Origin: Paracoccaceae bacterium
Lineage (GTDB): Bacteria > Pseudomonadota > Alphaproteobacteria > Rhodobacterales > Rhodobacteraceae
DNA length: 15,067 nt
Direction of reading: 5' to 3'
Assembly: GCA_003561595.1 (NCBI GenBank)
Contig: PWWF01000019.1
Coordinates: 1 to 15,067 of the forward strand
How positions within the stretch are numbered: position 1 is the first letter of the stretch; each line of letters opens with the position of its first letter. Under the pieces are notes generated by a model that was given only the letters and a program-made list of their open reading frames with translations, had not been told where the DNA came from and made no database searches. Made by a program: the position numbers and the translations under genes. This document shows, in pieces, positions 1-7,520 of this stretch.

Positions 1-834
1 CCCGATCCGGGCACCGGGCGCGCCATGCACGCGTTTGTCGATGCGGTTGGCGCGGGCGAATGCCTCTGCCGCGCGGCGCTTGTGATCGAACATGCGCGCT
101 TCCTGCGCCACAGGCGTGTCGATCAGGCGGATATTCAGGCCGCCATCGGGCAGCGCAATATCAGGTGTGACGAATTGCAGGCGATGCGGATCGCCATCGA
201 CGATGCTCGATGCCTCGGCCACCTCTTTCAGCGTTTTCAGACCGACCCAGAGACCGGCAAAACGCGAGAGTGCGTAGCCGTAATGCCCGTAATCCAGAAT
301 TTCCTGAACCCCGGCAGGCGACAGGACGGGGATGCAGGCATCGACCAGCGCCCAGTCCGATTGCTGCAACACGGTCGAGGATTCGCCCGTGTGGTCATCC
401 CCCATCGCCACCAGCACACCGCCATGGGGTGAGGTCCCCGCCATATTGGCATGACGGAACACATCGCCCGACCGGTCCACGCCCGGCCCCTTGCCATACC
501 ACAGGCCGAACACCCCGTCATGGCGCCCTTCGCCGCGCAGTTCCGCCTGCTGGCTGCCCCAGAGCGCGGTCGCGGCCAGATCCTCGTTCAACCCCTCCTG
601 AAAGCGGATTTGCGCCGCATCAAGCTGGGACTGCGCGCGGCGCAACTGCATATCCACCGCCCCGAGAGGAGAGCCGCGATAACCTGTCACATACCCCGCC
701 GTCGCCAGCCCGGCAGCGCGGTCACGCGCGGCCTGCGCCAGCATCAGCCGGACCAGCGCCTGTGTCCCGCTTAGCAGCACAGGCGATTTCGAGATGTCGA
801 ACCGGTCGCTCAGCGCGATGTCATGCCGCCCCAT
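1..834 (-). CDS. Indolepyruvate ferredoxin oxidoreductase family protein, N-terminal part (runs off the left edge)
   Basis: The first 278 codons of a minus-strand gene are present; the C-terminal part lies beyond base 1. The family decarboxylates aryl pyruvates (indolepyruvate and relatives) to acyl-CoA with thiamine diphosphate, CoA and ferredoxin, in amino-acid degradation. In many Proteobacteria it is one fused chain of roughly 1,100 residues, so about a quarter is seen here. Visible motifs: SPVLLSGTQALVRL near the start, YVTGYRGSPLG (residues 48-58), GLNEDLAATALWGSQQ (81 on), GLWYGKGPGVDRSGDV (110 on) and GDDHTGESS (145 on). These fit the thiamine-diphosphate pyrimidine-binding half; Glu84 in the LNED motif is my guess for the cofactor-activating glutamate. 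The ATG at 834 follows a strong GGAGGAG ribosome site (838-844). The gene is divergent from the LysR gene, whose product may control it. Family assignment is firm; the substrate is not shown. Confidence 0.9.
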   Translation of the reverse strand, partial: MGRHDIALSDRFDISKSPVLLSGTQALVRLMLAQAARDRAAGLATAGYVTGYRGSPLGAVDMQLRRAQSQLDAAQIRFQEGLNEDLAATALWGSQQAELRGEGRHDGVFGLWYGKGPGVDRSGDVFRHANMAGTSPHGGVLVAMGDDHTGESSTVLQQSDWALVDACIPVLSPAGVQEILDYGHYGYALSRFAGLWVGLKTLKEVAEASSIVDGDPHRLQFVTPDIALPDGGLNIRLIDTPVAQEARMFDHKRRAAEAFARANRIDKRVHGAPGARIG

Positions 835-865
835 ACGCTCCTCCGTTGCGTTCGTTGCGCATATC

Positions 866-891
866 TTGACCATAGGTCAATGAGTATGACC
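866..891. promoter_or_regulatory. Candidate LysR-type operator between the oxidoreductase and LysR genes
   Basis: TTGACC (866-871) and GGTCAA (875-880) are perfect inverted arms around a 3-bp centre. The dyad contains a T-N11-A pair (867 and 879), the usual LysR-family signature. A third half-site, TGACC (887-891), repeats the first (867-871) exactly 20 bp away, two helical turns. The cluster lies 32 bp upstream of the oxidoreductase start codon (834) and about 100 bp upstream of the LysR start (994), where an operator controlling both would sit. That the neighbouring LysR protein binds here is inference. Confidence 0.6.
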
Positions 892-993
892 TACAAAGCG
901 CAAATTCGGAAATCTTTGCTTTTGTGATCGGGCAAAAGCGCCTAGAAGATGCCCAGCCCGGAAAACAGGGCGTGCGGGGATGGTTGCCGGATC

Positions 994-1887
994 ATGGATT
1001 GGGACAAGCTACGGGTGTTTCACGCAGTTGCCGATGCCGGCAGCCTGACCCATGCGGGCGAGGCGCTGCAACTGTCGCAATCCGCCGTCAGTCGCCAGAT
1101 CCGCGCCCTGGAAGAGGCGCTGAACGCGGTTCTGTTTCACCGCCATGCGCGCGGGCTGATCCTGACCGAACAGGGCGAGTTGCTGTTCGAGGCCACGCGC
1201 ACCATGAGCCAGACGCTCGATTCGGCCTCGGCGCGGATACGCGACACCGAAGATGAAGTGCATGGCGAATTGCGGGTGACCACCACCACCGGGTTCGGCA
1301 CGCTGTTTCTGGCCCCGCGCCTGCCCTCGCTTTATGCGCAATACCCGGATCTGAAGATCGACCTTATGCTGGAAGAGCGGGTGCTGGACCTGCCCATGCG
1401 CGAGGCCGATGTTGCAATCCGCATGAAGGAACCCAGCCAGGCCGACCTGATCCGCAAACGGTTGATGACCGTGAATATGCGGCTCTATGCCTCGGCCGAA
1501 TATCTGCGCGCGAATGGCGTGCCGTCGACCATCGCGGATCTGTGCGATTTTCGCCTGATTTCGCAGAACATCACCTCGGCGCAGGTGAGTGTCGGCACCG
1601 AGTTGATCCGGCGACTGACCGCGCAGCCACTGCGGTCCTCGTTTACAGTGAACAACTATTTCGGCGTGTTGCAGGCAGTGATCAACCATCTGGGCGTCGG
1701 TGTGCTGCCCGACTATGTCAGCGAGGATTTCCCCGAACTGGTGCATGTTCTGCCCGAGGTGGCCAGCGGCGACATCCCTGTCTTTCTGGCCTTTCCCGAA
1801 GAATTGCGCCACTCACGCCGCATTGCCGCATTCCGCGATTTCGTGGTCGAAGAGATCGTCGCGTATCGCCGCGCACGCCAGTTCTAG
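994..1887 (+). CDS. LysR-family transcriptional regulator
   Basis: A 297-residue DNA-binding regulator, the usual length for the family. The N-terminus MDWDKLRVFHAVADAGSLTH begins the winged helix-turn-helix; recognition-helix sequence LSQSAVSRQIRALEE follows at about residues 27-41, then LFHRHARGLILTEQGE. Residues from about 90 onward form the periplasmic-binding-protein-like effector domain (TTTTGFGTLFLAPRLP, LMLEERVLDLPMREADVAIR). I chose ATG 994 over an in-frame ATG at 949 because family members begin at this point; the extra 15 residues of the longer form look unlike a protein N-terminus. The gene is divergent from the indolepyruvate oxidoreductase gene, and LysR proteins often control the divergent neighbour through a shared gap. 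The inducer is unknown. Confidence 0.9.
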   Translation: MDWDKLRVFHAVADAGSLTHAGEALQLSQSAVSRQIRALEEALNAVLFHRHARGLILTEQGELLFEATRTMSQTLDSASARIRDTEDEVHGELRVTTTTGFGTLFLAPRLPSLYAQYPDLKIDLMLEERVLDLPMREADVAIRMKEPSQADLIRKRLMTVNMRLYASAEYLRANGVPSTIADLCDFRLISQNITSAQVSVGTELIRRLTAQPLRSSFTVNNYFGVLQAVINHLGVGVLPDYVSEDFPELVHVLPEVASGDIPVFLAFPEELRHSRRIAAFRDFVVEEIVAYRRARQF

Positions 1888-1923
1888 GCGGCTGTTCACG
1901 CATCCGAGAGCGACGCAAGAATC

Positions 1924-1953
1924 TTGCGGCATGTTTGCAACGCATAGCCGCAA
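1924..1953 (+). other. Hairpin after the LysR gene
   Basis: TTGCGGC (1924-1930) and GCCGCAA (1947-1953) are perfect inverted arms; ATG/CAT just inside can extend the stem past a single bulged A. It begins 37 bases after the LysR stop. There is no T-run after it, so it is not a classical intrinsic terminator; it may protect the 3' end of the LysR mRNA or be an operator for the small RNA promoter just downstream. Confidence 0.4.
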
Positions 1954-1978
1954 TGATGCAGGTGCAACATAGTTTAAC

Positions 1979-2008
1979 TTGCGTAACAGATGTGCAATCC
2001 CATATGTA
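1979..2008 (+). promoter_or_regulatory. Possible promoter of the small RNA
   Basis: TTGCGT (1979-1984) could be the -35 and TATGTA (2003-2008) the -10, spaced 18 bp, placing a start near base 2014, where the first small-RNA stem begins. The hexamers are imperfect, as is common in Rhodobacteraceae, so the call rests mainly on position. Confidence 0.4.
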
Positions 2009-2013
2009 TTCTT

Positions 2014-2088
2014 GGACGGCGGCGTGATCGCCGACGTCTTTACCTCCCTGTTGGACTTCGGCCGAGCCTTTGAGCTCGGCCTTTTTTT
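2014..2088 (+). ncRNA. Small regulatory RNA, resembling the MmgR/alpha-r8 (suhB RNA) family
   Basis: About 75 bases with three clear parts. First comes a hairpin with arms GACGGCGGCG (2015-2024) and CGCCGACGTC (2029-2038), nine pairs and one mismatch, loop TGAT. Second is an unpaired stretch (2039-2059) containing TTTACCTCCCTGTTGG. Third is a perfect intrinsic terminator (2060-2088). From memory, the alphaproteobacterial alpha-r8 family, whose Sinorhizobium member MmgR is about 77 bases, has two hairpins flanking a conserved single-stranded UUUCCUCCCU; the match here is UUUACCUCCCU. MmgR is Hfq-dependent and limits polyhydroxybutyrate storage. The exposed CCUCCC is an anti-Shine-Dalgarno motif, so it likely represses translation of mRNAs with purine-rich ribosome sites. 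RNA gene: well supported. Family name: moderate, because no covariance search was possible. Confidence 0.72.
2060..2088 (+). terminator. Intrinsic terminator of the small RNA
   Basis: GGCCGAGC (2060-2067) and GCTCGGCC (2074-2081) form a perfect 8-bp stem around a 6-base loop, followed directly by seven T residues (2082-2088). This is a textbook Rho-independent terminator. It is the 3' hairpin of the small RNA and would also stop any read-through from the LysR gene before purL. Confidence 0.92.
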
Positions 2089-2180
2089 ATCGCGTCTAGC
2101 AATTTCGCCAGAGCCTGCAAGATACCGCGCGGCGAATCGCTGGGAATATTCGTGCTGCTGCCCTTGGAGGTGCGTCTTGC

Positions 2181-2202
2181 GCATGATTTGAGCAAATGTT
2201 GC
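2181..2202. promoter_or_regulatory. 22-bp dyad upstream of purL, candidate operator
   Basis: GCATGATTTG (2181-2190) and CAAATGTTGC (2193-2202) are inverted with 8 of 10 positions paired; the core ATTTG-AG-CAAAT is perfect. It lies about 150 bp before the purL start, in a gene-free stretch that must contain the purL promoter. The protein that might bind it is unknown; I found no convincing -35/-10 pair beside it. Confidence 0.35.
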
Positions 2203-2272
2203 ATCACGCGTGGCGCGAATTGCGGGTTTTGCCGACCACAGATTCGGACACAAGCAGCCATGCGCCATGATG

Positions 2273-2318
2273 AAAGCGCCTGCGGGGCTTTTGCTCTGCA
2301 GGGGTTTGGCCTACAGAG
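2273..2318 (+). promoter_or_regulatory. Two tandem hairpins in the presumed purL leader
   Basis: Hairpin one pairs AAAGC (2273-2277) with GCTTT (2287-2291), with CC/GG inside, and is followed by TTTTG overlapping its 3' arm, a weak terminator look. Hairpin two pairs CTCTG-C-AGG (2294-2302) with CCT-A-CAGAG (2310-2318), eight pairs and one mismatch around a GGTTTGG loop. Both sit 36-80 bases before the purL start codon. They could be an attenuator or mRNA stabiliser; no known purine riboswitch core was recognised. Confidence 0.3.
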
Positions 2319-2353
2319 TGGCGAGATTTCCGCTGACTGCCTGGGACATGCCG

Positions 2354-4519
2354 ATGACCGAACCTGCCCTGACCGATGACCTGATCGCCGCGCATGGGCT
2401 GAGCCCGGATGAATATGCCCGCATCCTCGAGATTATCGGGCGCACCCCCAGTTTTACCGAACTGGGTATCTTCTCGGCCATGTGGAACGAGCATTGTTCC
2501 TATAAATCGTCCAAGAAATGGCTGCGCACCCTGCCGACGACGGGGCCGCAGGTGATCTGCGGGCCGGGCGAGAATGCGGGGGTGGTGGATATCGGTGACG
2601 GGCAGGCCGTGATCTTCAAGATGGAGAGCCACAACCACCCCAGCTATATCGAACCCTATCAGGGCGCAGCCACCGGGGTTGGCGGCATTCTGCGCGATGT
2701 GTTCACCATGGGTGCGCGACCCATCGCGGCCATGAATGCGCTGTCTTTCGGCGCGCCCGATCACCCCAAGACCGCCCATCTGCTGCGCGGCGTGGTGGAA
2801 GGGATCGGCGGGTATGGCAATGCCTTTGGCGTGCCGACCGTGGGGGGCGAGGTCCGGTTTCACCCCGCCTACAACGGCAATTGTCTGGTCAACGCCTTTG
2901 CTGCCGGGCTGGCCGATGCGGATGCGATTTTCTATTCGGCGGCCTCTGGTGTGGGCATGCCCGTTGTCTATCTGGGCGCCAAGACCGGGCGCGACGGGGT
3001 GGGCGGCGCGACCATGGCCAGCGCTGAATTCGATGACAGCATCGAGGAAAAGCGCCCAACAGTGCAGGTGGGCGATCCGTTCACCGAAAAGCGCCTGCTG
3101 GAGGCCTGTCTGGAACTCATGGCGAGCGGCGCCGTGATCTCGATTCAGGATATGGGGGCGGCGGGCCTGACCTGTTCCGCGGTCGAGATGGGTGACAAGG
3201 GGTCCTTGGGCATCCGGCTGGATCTGGACCGCGTGCCCTGCCGCGAGTCGGGCATGACCGCCTATGAGATGATGCTCTCGGAATCTCAGGAACGCATGCT
3301 GATGGTGCTCAAGCCCGAACGCGAGGCCGAGGCGCGGGCGATTTTCGAGAAATGGGACCTGGACTTCGCCATCGTCGGCGAAACGATTGCCGAGGACCGG
3401 TTCCTGATTCTGCATGGCAACACGGTCAAGGCCGATCTCCCGCTGTCGAAACTGTCCTCCAGCGCGCCGGAATATGACCGTCCATGGGTTGAAACCCCTG
3501 TGCCCGAACCGCTGGGTGATCTGCCGGAGATCGGGGCGATTGACGGGCTGCGCGCCCTGATCGGCAGCCCTAATCATGCGCATAAAGCCTGGGTCTGGGA
3601 ACAGTATGACACGCAGGTGATGGGGGACAGCATCCGCATTCCGGGTGCGGGCGCGGGGATCGTGCGCGTCCACGGCACGGACAAGGCGCTGGCCTTTACC
3701 GCCGATGTGACGCCCCGCTATGTGCGCGCCAACCCGTTCGAGGGTGGCAAACAGGCCGTGGCCGAAGCCTATCGCAACCTGTGCGCCGTGGGGGCAAAGC
3801 CGCTGGCGACAACAGATAACCTGAATTTCGGCAATCCCGAAAAGCCCGAGATCATGGGCCAGTTCGTGGGCGCGATAAAGGGCATCGGCGCGGCCTGCAC
3901 GGCGCTGGATGTGCCGATCGTGTCGGGCAATGTCTCTTTGTATAATGAGACCGACGGCCAGCCGATCCTGCCGACACCGACCATCGGGGCCGTGGGGCTG
4001 ATCGATCATGTGGATCAGATCATCCCGTCACGGCCCGAGGACGGCGATCTGGCGCTCTTGCTGGGGCCGGTCGGGGCGCATCTGGGGCAATCGGCCCTGC
4101 TGGCAGAGGCTTTCGGGATCGAACAGGGCGACGCGCCCGCAGTCGATCTGGACGCCGAGCGCGCGCATGGCGAATTCCTGCTGGATAACCGCGTCCTGCT
4201 CAAGGCCGCGACCGACCTGTCGGATGGCGGGCTGGCGCTTGCGGCGTTTGAGATGGCCGAAGGTGCGGGGCTGGGTGTGACGCTGGATACGGATGATCCG
4301 GGCCAGCTATTCGGCGAGGATCAGGGCCGCTATCTGATCGCCGCCAGCTTCGATCAGGCCGAAGCGCTCATGGTCGCCGCCGGTCAGGCCGGTGTGACGC
4401 TGACCAGCGTGGGCCGTTTCGGAGGCGACACCGTGCGCCTGGGCGCGGACAGCGCGGCACTGTCAGAGCTGTCCGCGCTCTATCGCAATGCCTTTGCACG
4501 CGCAGCGGGCGAGCGCTGA
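2354..4519 (+). CDS. purL: Phosphoribosylformylglycinamidine synthase, PurL subunit
   Basis: Cytoplasmic enzyme of de novo purine synthesis: it converts formylglycinamide ribonucleotide, ATP and glutamine-derived ammonia to the amidine. At 721 residues it is the small PurL type, which works with separate PurS and PurQ; neither is in this window. Visible family motifs: [20 protein letters not shown] near residue 32, [19 protein letters not shown] near 90, [38 protein letters not shown] and [11 protein letters not shown] in the second half. ATG 2354 is chosen because GGGA (2343-2346) sits 7 bases before it; ATG 2348 would leave only one base. An in-frame ATG far upstream (2210) would add a stretch unlike the family and overlap the leader. 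bolA follows after 123 bases. Confidence 0.96.
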   Translation: MTEPALTDDLIAAHGLSPDEYARILEIIGRTPSFTELGIFSAMWNEHCSYKSSKKWLRTLPTTGPQVICGPGENAGVVDIGDGQAVIFKMESHNHPSYIEPYQGAATGVGGILRDVFTMGARPIAAMNALSFGAPDHPKTAHLLRGVVEGIGGYGNAFGVPTVGGEVRFHPAYNGNCLVNAFAAGLADADAIFYSAASGVGMPVVYLGAKTGRDGVGGATMASAEFDDSIEEKRPTVQVGDPFTEKRLLEACLELMASGAVISIQDMGAAGLTCSAVEMGDKGSLGIRLDLDRVPCRESGMTAYEMMLSESQERMLMVLKPEREAEARAIFEKWDLDFAIVGETIAEDRFLILHGNTVKADLPLSKLSSSAPEYDRPWVETPVPEPLGDLPEIGAIDGLRALIGSPNHAHKAWVWEQYDTQVMGDSIRIPGAGAGIVRVHGTDKALAFTADVTPRYVRANPFEGGKQAVAEAYRNLCAVGAKPLATTDNLNFGNPEKPEIMGQFVGAIKGIGAACTALDVPIVSGNVSLYNETDGQPILPTPTIGAVGLIDHVDQIIPSRPEDGDLALLLGPVGAHLGQSALLAEAFGIEQGDAPAVDLDAERAHGEFLLDNRVLLKAATDLSDGGLALAAFEMAEGAGLGVTLDTDDPGQLFGEDQGRYLIAASFDQAEALMVAAGQAGVTLTSVGRFGGDTVRLGADSAALSELSALYRNAFARAAGER

Positions 4520-4642
4520 GCGCGACGTCAAAAAGGCTTGCCCAATCAGCCCCGCCAGGCAAACCGCGGCGCTTGATTATGGTCATGCAGGGGATTAGTT
4601 TGCCCGGACGCGGCGCGAAAGCCAGCATGACAAGGAAGACCC

Positions 4643-4885
4643 ATGGCCATTACTGTCGAGGAGTTGGAGACCCTGTTGCGAGAGGGGTTCCCGGATGCAA
4701 AAATCTCGATCACGGATCTGGCTGGTGATGGCAATCATTATGCCGCCGAAGTGATTGACGAGAGTTTCCGTGGCAAGAACCGCGTGCAGCAGCAGCGCGC
4801 GGTCTATGCCGCGCTGAAGGGCAAGATGGATGGCAATCATGGCGAGTTGCACGCGCTGGCCCTGACCACAAAAGCCCCGGATTGA
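4643..4885 (+). CDS. bolA: BolA family protein (monothiol glutaredoxin partner)
   Basis: An 80-residue small cytoplasmic protein of the BolA/YrbA class. It matches the family along its length: VEELETLLREGFPDAKISITDLAGDGNHYAAEV, then RVQQQRAVY and the C-terminal HGELHALAL. Histidines 32, 66 and 70 are visible; the conserved C-terminal one (about His70) helps hold the [2Fe-2S] cluster shared with a CGFS glutaredoxin in known pairs. The CGFS glutaredoxin gene begins 17 bases after the bolA stop, which supports that pairing directly. AAGGAAG before ATG 4643 is a good ribosome site. The pair is known in other organisms for Fe-S trafficking and iron sensing. In the 123-base gap after purL I saw only a weak promoter-like TTGATT-17-TAGTTT (4573-4601). 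Confidence 0.92.
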   Translation: MAITVEELETLLREGFPDAKISITDLAGDGNHYAAEVIDESFRGKNRVQQQRAVYAALKGKMDGNHGELHALALTTKAPD

Positions 4886-4902
4886 CGAAGAAAGGACATG
4901 CG

Positions 4903-5262
4903 ATGAGCGCCGAAGAGCAGATCAGGCAGACTGTCGAAGCGAATGATGTGGTGCTGTATATGAAGGGCACCAAGACCATGCCGCAATGCGGGTTTTCCAG
5001 CCGCGTGGCGGGGGTCCTGAACTTCATGGGCGTGGAATACGCGGACGTGAATGTGCTGGCCGATGATGCGATCCGTCAGGGTATCAAGGATTATTCCGAC
5101 TGGCCGACCATCCCGCAGCTTTACGTCAAGGGCGAGTTCGTGGGCGGCTGCGATATCATCACCGAGATGACGCTGTCGGGCGAGCTGGATCAGTTGCTGG
5201 ACTCCAAGGGCGTATCCTATGACAAGGACGCCGCCGAGAAGATCCGCGAAGCGAACGCCTGA
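4903..5262 (+). CDS. grxD: Monothiol glutaredoxin, Grx4/GrxD type (CGFS)
   Basis: A 119-residue thioredoxin-fold protein with active-site CGFS at residues 29-32 (context KGTKTMPQCGFSSRV), the WPTIPQLYVKGEFVGGCDI glutathione-binding region and a GELDQLL tail. CGFS glutaredoxins bind a [2Fe-2S] cluster with glutathione and pass it on, often as a heterodimer with BolA. The length is usual for the single-domain bacterial form. ATG 4903 has AAAGGA (4891-4896) 6 bases upstream; an in-frame TTG at 4882 overlapping the bolA stop is rejected because the ribosome site would lie inside the coding region. It is almost certainly co-transcribed with bolA, and faces comEC convergently. Confidence 0.94.
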   Translation: MSAEEQIRQTVEANDVVLYMKGTKTMPQCGFSSRVAGVLNFMGVEYADVNVLADDAIRQGIKDYSDWPTIPQLYVKGEFVGGCDIITEMTLSGELDQLLDSKGVSYDKDAAEKIREANA

Positions 5263-5265
5263 GCG

Positions 5266-5341
5266 CCCAGCCGCGCGCCCCGGACCGGGGGCGCGCCCAC
5301 CCGCCCACCCGCACGCCCCCGATCCACGGCGCGCGGCTGGG
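5266..5341. terminator. Large inverted repeat between convergent grxD and comEC
   Basis: CCCAGCCGCGCGCC (5266-5279) and GGCGCGCGGCTGGG (5328-5341) are perfect 14-bp arms separated by 48 bases. They begin 3 bases after the grxD stop and end 2 bases before the comEC stop codon, so they fill the gap. Inside, GCGCGCCCC near 5273 can instead pair with GGGGGCGCGC near 5287, giving a competing shorter hairpin. There is no T-run on either side. I read it as a bidirectional transcript-end structure; whether it terminates without Rho is open. Confidence 0.6.
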
Positions 5342-5343
5342 TA

Positions 5344-7452
5344 TCATCTTGACCACGGGCGCTGCCCGCTTTGTTCGGCAACGCTGTTGCGCATCCCCGC
5401 AGGGTCGAATGACACGGCGCCAGTCTGACGCAGCAGGCTGGGATCAATCACGTCGCAGGGCCGGGGGGCAGGCTCGGGGATCTCTGTGGTCACGACCAGC
5501 CGGCCCGGCAGGCAGACCTCCTCCAGCATCGCAAGCCCGCCCTGCCCGCTGAGATGCACCACATCGAAACCGCTGCCGCGCAGATGCGCGATGGGCCCGG
5601 CATCAGGCGCGCCGCTGCGGGCATGGGCGCGGGCCTGATCTGCAGCATCACCATCTGCTTGCAGCCAGGCACTGGCGGCGAAGCTGTTCGAGCGGGCGCG
5701 ACTGAGCATCCGACCCTCTGGCCCCATCAGCCCGATCAGCGTGGCATCAGGCGCGACCAGCAGCACGGGGCGGGGCGTTTGTGTCCAGCCATAAGCGGCC
5801 AGCGCAATCACCGCCAGCCCGGCCACCCCGCTGCGCCCCTGCCAGATGATCACCCAGAGCGCGCCAAGCGCCATGGCGGGAATCACCCAGGGCGCGGGCT
5901 GGCGCACGGGTGTGACGGCACCATCCAGCCCGCTGACCCAGCCCGAGACATGCAGGATCCAGCCGATTGCAGGATCCATGATCGCAAGCCCAAGACCCTG
6001 CAGGCCGATGGGTGTCAGCACCGCAGCCAGCACGGCCGAGGGCATGATCACCAACCCCATCAGCGGCACGGCCAGCAGGTTTGCCATCAGACCGTATTCG
6101 GCCACGCGGTTGAAGCTTGCCGCCGCCACGGGTGCTGTCGCGATGCCCGCCACGACCGAACACAGCACCACGCTGGCCACGGGCCAGACCCAGCGCGGCA
6201 CCCGGCTGCGAAACTCGCGTTCCCGCGACAGCCATCGGAACACAGCGACGAGTGCGACGGTTGCGGCAAAGCTCATCTGGAACCCCGCCTGCGTCAGCGC
6301 CTCGGGGCGCAGGATAAGGATCAGCGTGGCCGCCATCGCGACCGAACGCAGCGAGATGGCGCGCCGGTCCAGCAGCACGGCAACCAGCATCACCGCGACC
6401 ATGATGAAGGCGCGTTCGGTCGCGACATTCCCGCCCGAGAGCATCAGATAGAACGCCCCCGCGCCCAGCGCCCCGATGGCCGCCAGCTTGCGCACGGGCA
6501 GCCGCAGCGCCAGCGGCGGCACCAACGCCATGGCCAGACGCAGCCCCCCGAAGACGAACCCCGTCAGCAGCCCCATATGCAACCCCGAGATCGCCAGCAG
6601 ATGCGCGAGGTTCGAGCGGCGCAAATCCTCCATCCGGTCCTGCGCGATGCCGGACCGGTCGCCCGTCAGGATGGCCGCTGCAAACCCGCCAGTGTCGCCG
6701 GGCATCTGCGCCATGACAGCGGCAGATATTCGCATGCGCAACCGGTGCACGGCCATGCGCGGGTCACTATCAGCCACGGGCGCAAGGGTCAGGACGGGCA
6801 CGCGGGTATGGCCCACGGCCCCCAGACGCTCGAACCACGCAAGCCTTCGGAAATCGAACCCGCCGGGTTCCGACGGTGCGGGGGGCGGCGACAAATGGCC
6901 CGTGGTCATCACGCGCAAGCCTGGCTGCGGCACGATGAACCCCTGCGGCCCATGTAACGAGATGCGCACCCGTTCGGGCGTGCGATGGGCCGGGATATTC
7001 TGCAACACGACCTGATCCAGCGTCAGGCGCACCCTGTCCGTGGCCGCGCGGTCGATACCGACAATCCGCCCCTCGATCGGGCCGAAATACCGGAAATTCA
7101 GCACCGGGGCCGCGACTTGATGCGCCCGCTGCCCCGCCAGCAGCAGCCCTGTCCCAGTCAGCGCAAGGGCCAGCAGCAGGGGCGACAGTTCATCCGGCAC
7201 GCGCCAGGCCAGTGCCACAAAGGCCAGGACGGAGGCGCCCAGCGCGAGCCATTCGGCAAACACAGGCTCTCGCGGCAGGGCGAAATAGAGGCCGATGCCG
7301 ATGGCGAGAAAGACAGGCACGAACAGGAACAGACGCCCGCGCCGGGCAGCAATCGCCTGCAGTGGCAGGCGCCACGCCGCGCTGCCCAGTGCCGGACCGG
7401 GGCGCAGGCCGCGCAATGCGCCGGACAGCAGCACCCTTGTTTCCCCCGTCAT
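5344..7452 (-). CDS. comEC: ComEC/Rec2 family competence DNA-uptake channel protein
   Basis: A 702-residue inner-membrane protein. Membrane helices begin at about residues 40-110, a soluble DUF4131-like region follows at about 110-230, then the competence helical core. Core motifs: [11 protein letters not shown] (259-269), [14 protein letters not shown] (283-296), [12 protein letters not shown] (340-351) and [13 protein letters not shown] (386-398). ComEC carries single-stranded DNA across the inner membrane in transformation. The C-terminal soluble segment (about 555-702) lacks the HxHxDH metal motif of the metallo-beta-lactamase domain found in ComEC of Bacillus and others, so the nuclease-like activity is probably absent. 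The gene is divergent from gltX across 68 bases. The start at 7452 is the first sensible ATG; ComEC in related genomes has a similar length. Confidence 0.9.
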   Translation of the reverse strand: MTGETRVLLSGALRGLRPGPALGSAAWRLPLQAIAARRGRLFLFVPVFLAIGIGLYFALPREPVFAEWLALGASVLAFVALAWRVPDELSPLLLALALTGTGLLLAGQRAHQVAAPVLNFRYFGPIEGRIVGIDRAATDRVRLTLDQVVLQNIPAHRTPERVRISLHGPQGFIVPQPGLRVMTTGHLSPPPAPSEPGGFDFRRLAWFERLGAVGHTRVPVLTLAPVADSDPRMAVHRLRMRISAAVMAQMPGDTGGFAAAILTGDRSGIAQDRMEDLRRSNLAHLLAISGLHMGLLTGFVFGGLRLAMALVPPLALRLPVRKLAAIGALGAGAFYLMLSGGNVATERAFIMVAVMLVAVLLDRRAISLRSVAMAATLILILRPEALTQAGFQMSFAATVALVAVFRWLSREREFRSRVPRWVWPVASVVLCSVVAGIATAPVAAASFNRVAEYGLMANLLAVPLMGLVIMPSAVLAAVLTPIGLQGLGLAIMDPAIGWILHVSGWVSGLDGAVTPVRQPAPWVIPAMALGALWVIIWQGRSGVAGLAVIALAAYGWTQTPRPVLLVAPDATLIGLMGPEGRMLSRARSNSFAASAWLQADGDAADQARAHARSGAPDAGPIAHLRGSGFDVVHLSGQGGLAMLEEVCLPGRLVVTTEIPEPAPRPCDVIDPSLLRQTGAVSFDPAGMRNSVAEQSGQRPWSR

Positions 7453-7482
7453 GCTTGCCTAGAACCCACCGCAACACTGACC

Positions 7483-7496
7483 GGAAACTGGTTTCC
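7483..7496. promoter_or_regulatory. Short dyad in the comEC-gltX divergent gap
   Basis: GGAAAC (7483-7488) and GTTTCC (7491-7496) are perfect 6-bp arms with a 2-bp centre, in the only gap that can hold both divergent promoters (7453-7520). TAATAC (7504-7509) nearby looks like a -10 but would leave only a few bases before gltX. A binding site is possible; no regulator is implied by sequence. Confidence 0.3.
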
Positions 7497-7520
7497 AAAT
7501 GGTTAATACAAAGGGTCGCC

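Noticed and set aside
1979..2191. 70-codon plus-strand frame overlapping the small RNA
   Set aside because: Its start lies in the presumed promoter and it reads through a strong terminator; the RNA structure explains the conserved-looking sequence better.
1813..2268. 151-codon minus-strand frame across the LysR end and the small RNA
   Set aside because: It would cross the terminator and small RNA, has no ribosome site of note and no family likeness.
2204..4009. Long minus-strand open frame (601 codons) across purL
   Set aside because: It is a shadow of the high-GC purL coding sequence: rich in His, Arg, Gly and Gln, with no family likeness, while the plus strand is unmistakable PurL.
4558..4604. 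GGCAAA/TTTGCC inverted repeat between purL and bolA
   Set aside because: Only 6 bp with a 35-base loop; expected by chance in a window of this size.
5554..6957. 467-codon plus-strand open frame inside comEC
   Set aside because: Its composition is dominated by His, Arg, Gln and Gly repeats typical of the antisense of a membrane-protein gene; ComEC motifs are clear on the other strand.
7462..7475. Possible LexA box (GAAC-N7-) before comEC
   Set aside because: The second half reads AACA rather than GAAC, so the alphaproteobacterial direct repeat is not met; no lexA gene is in the window.
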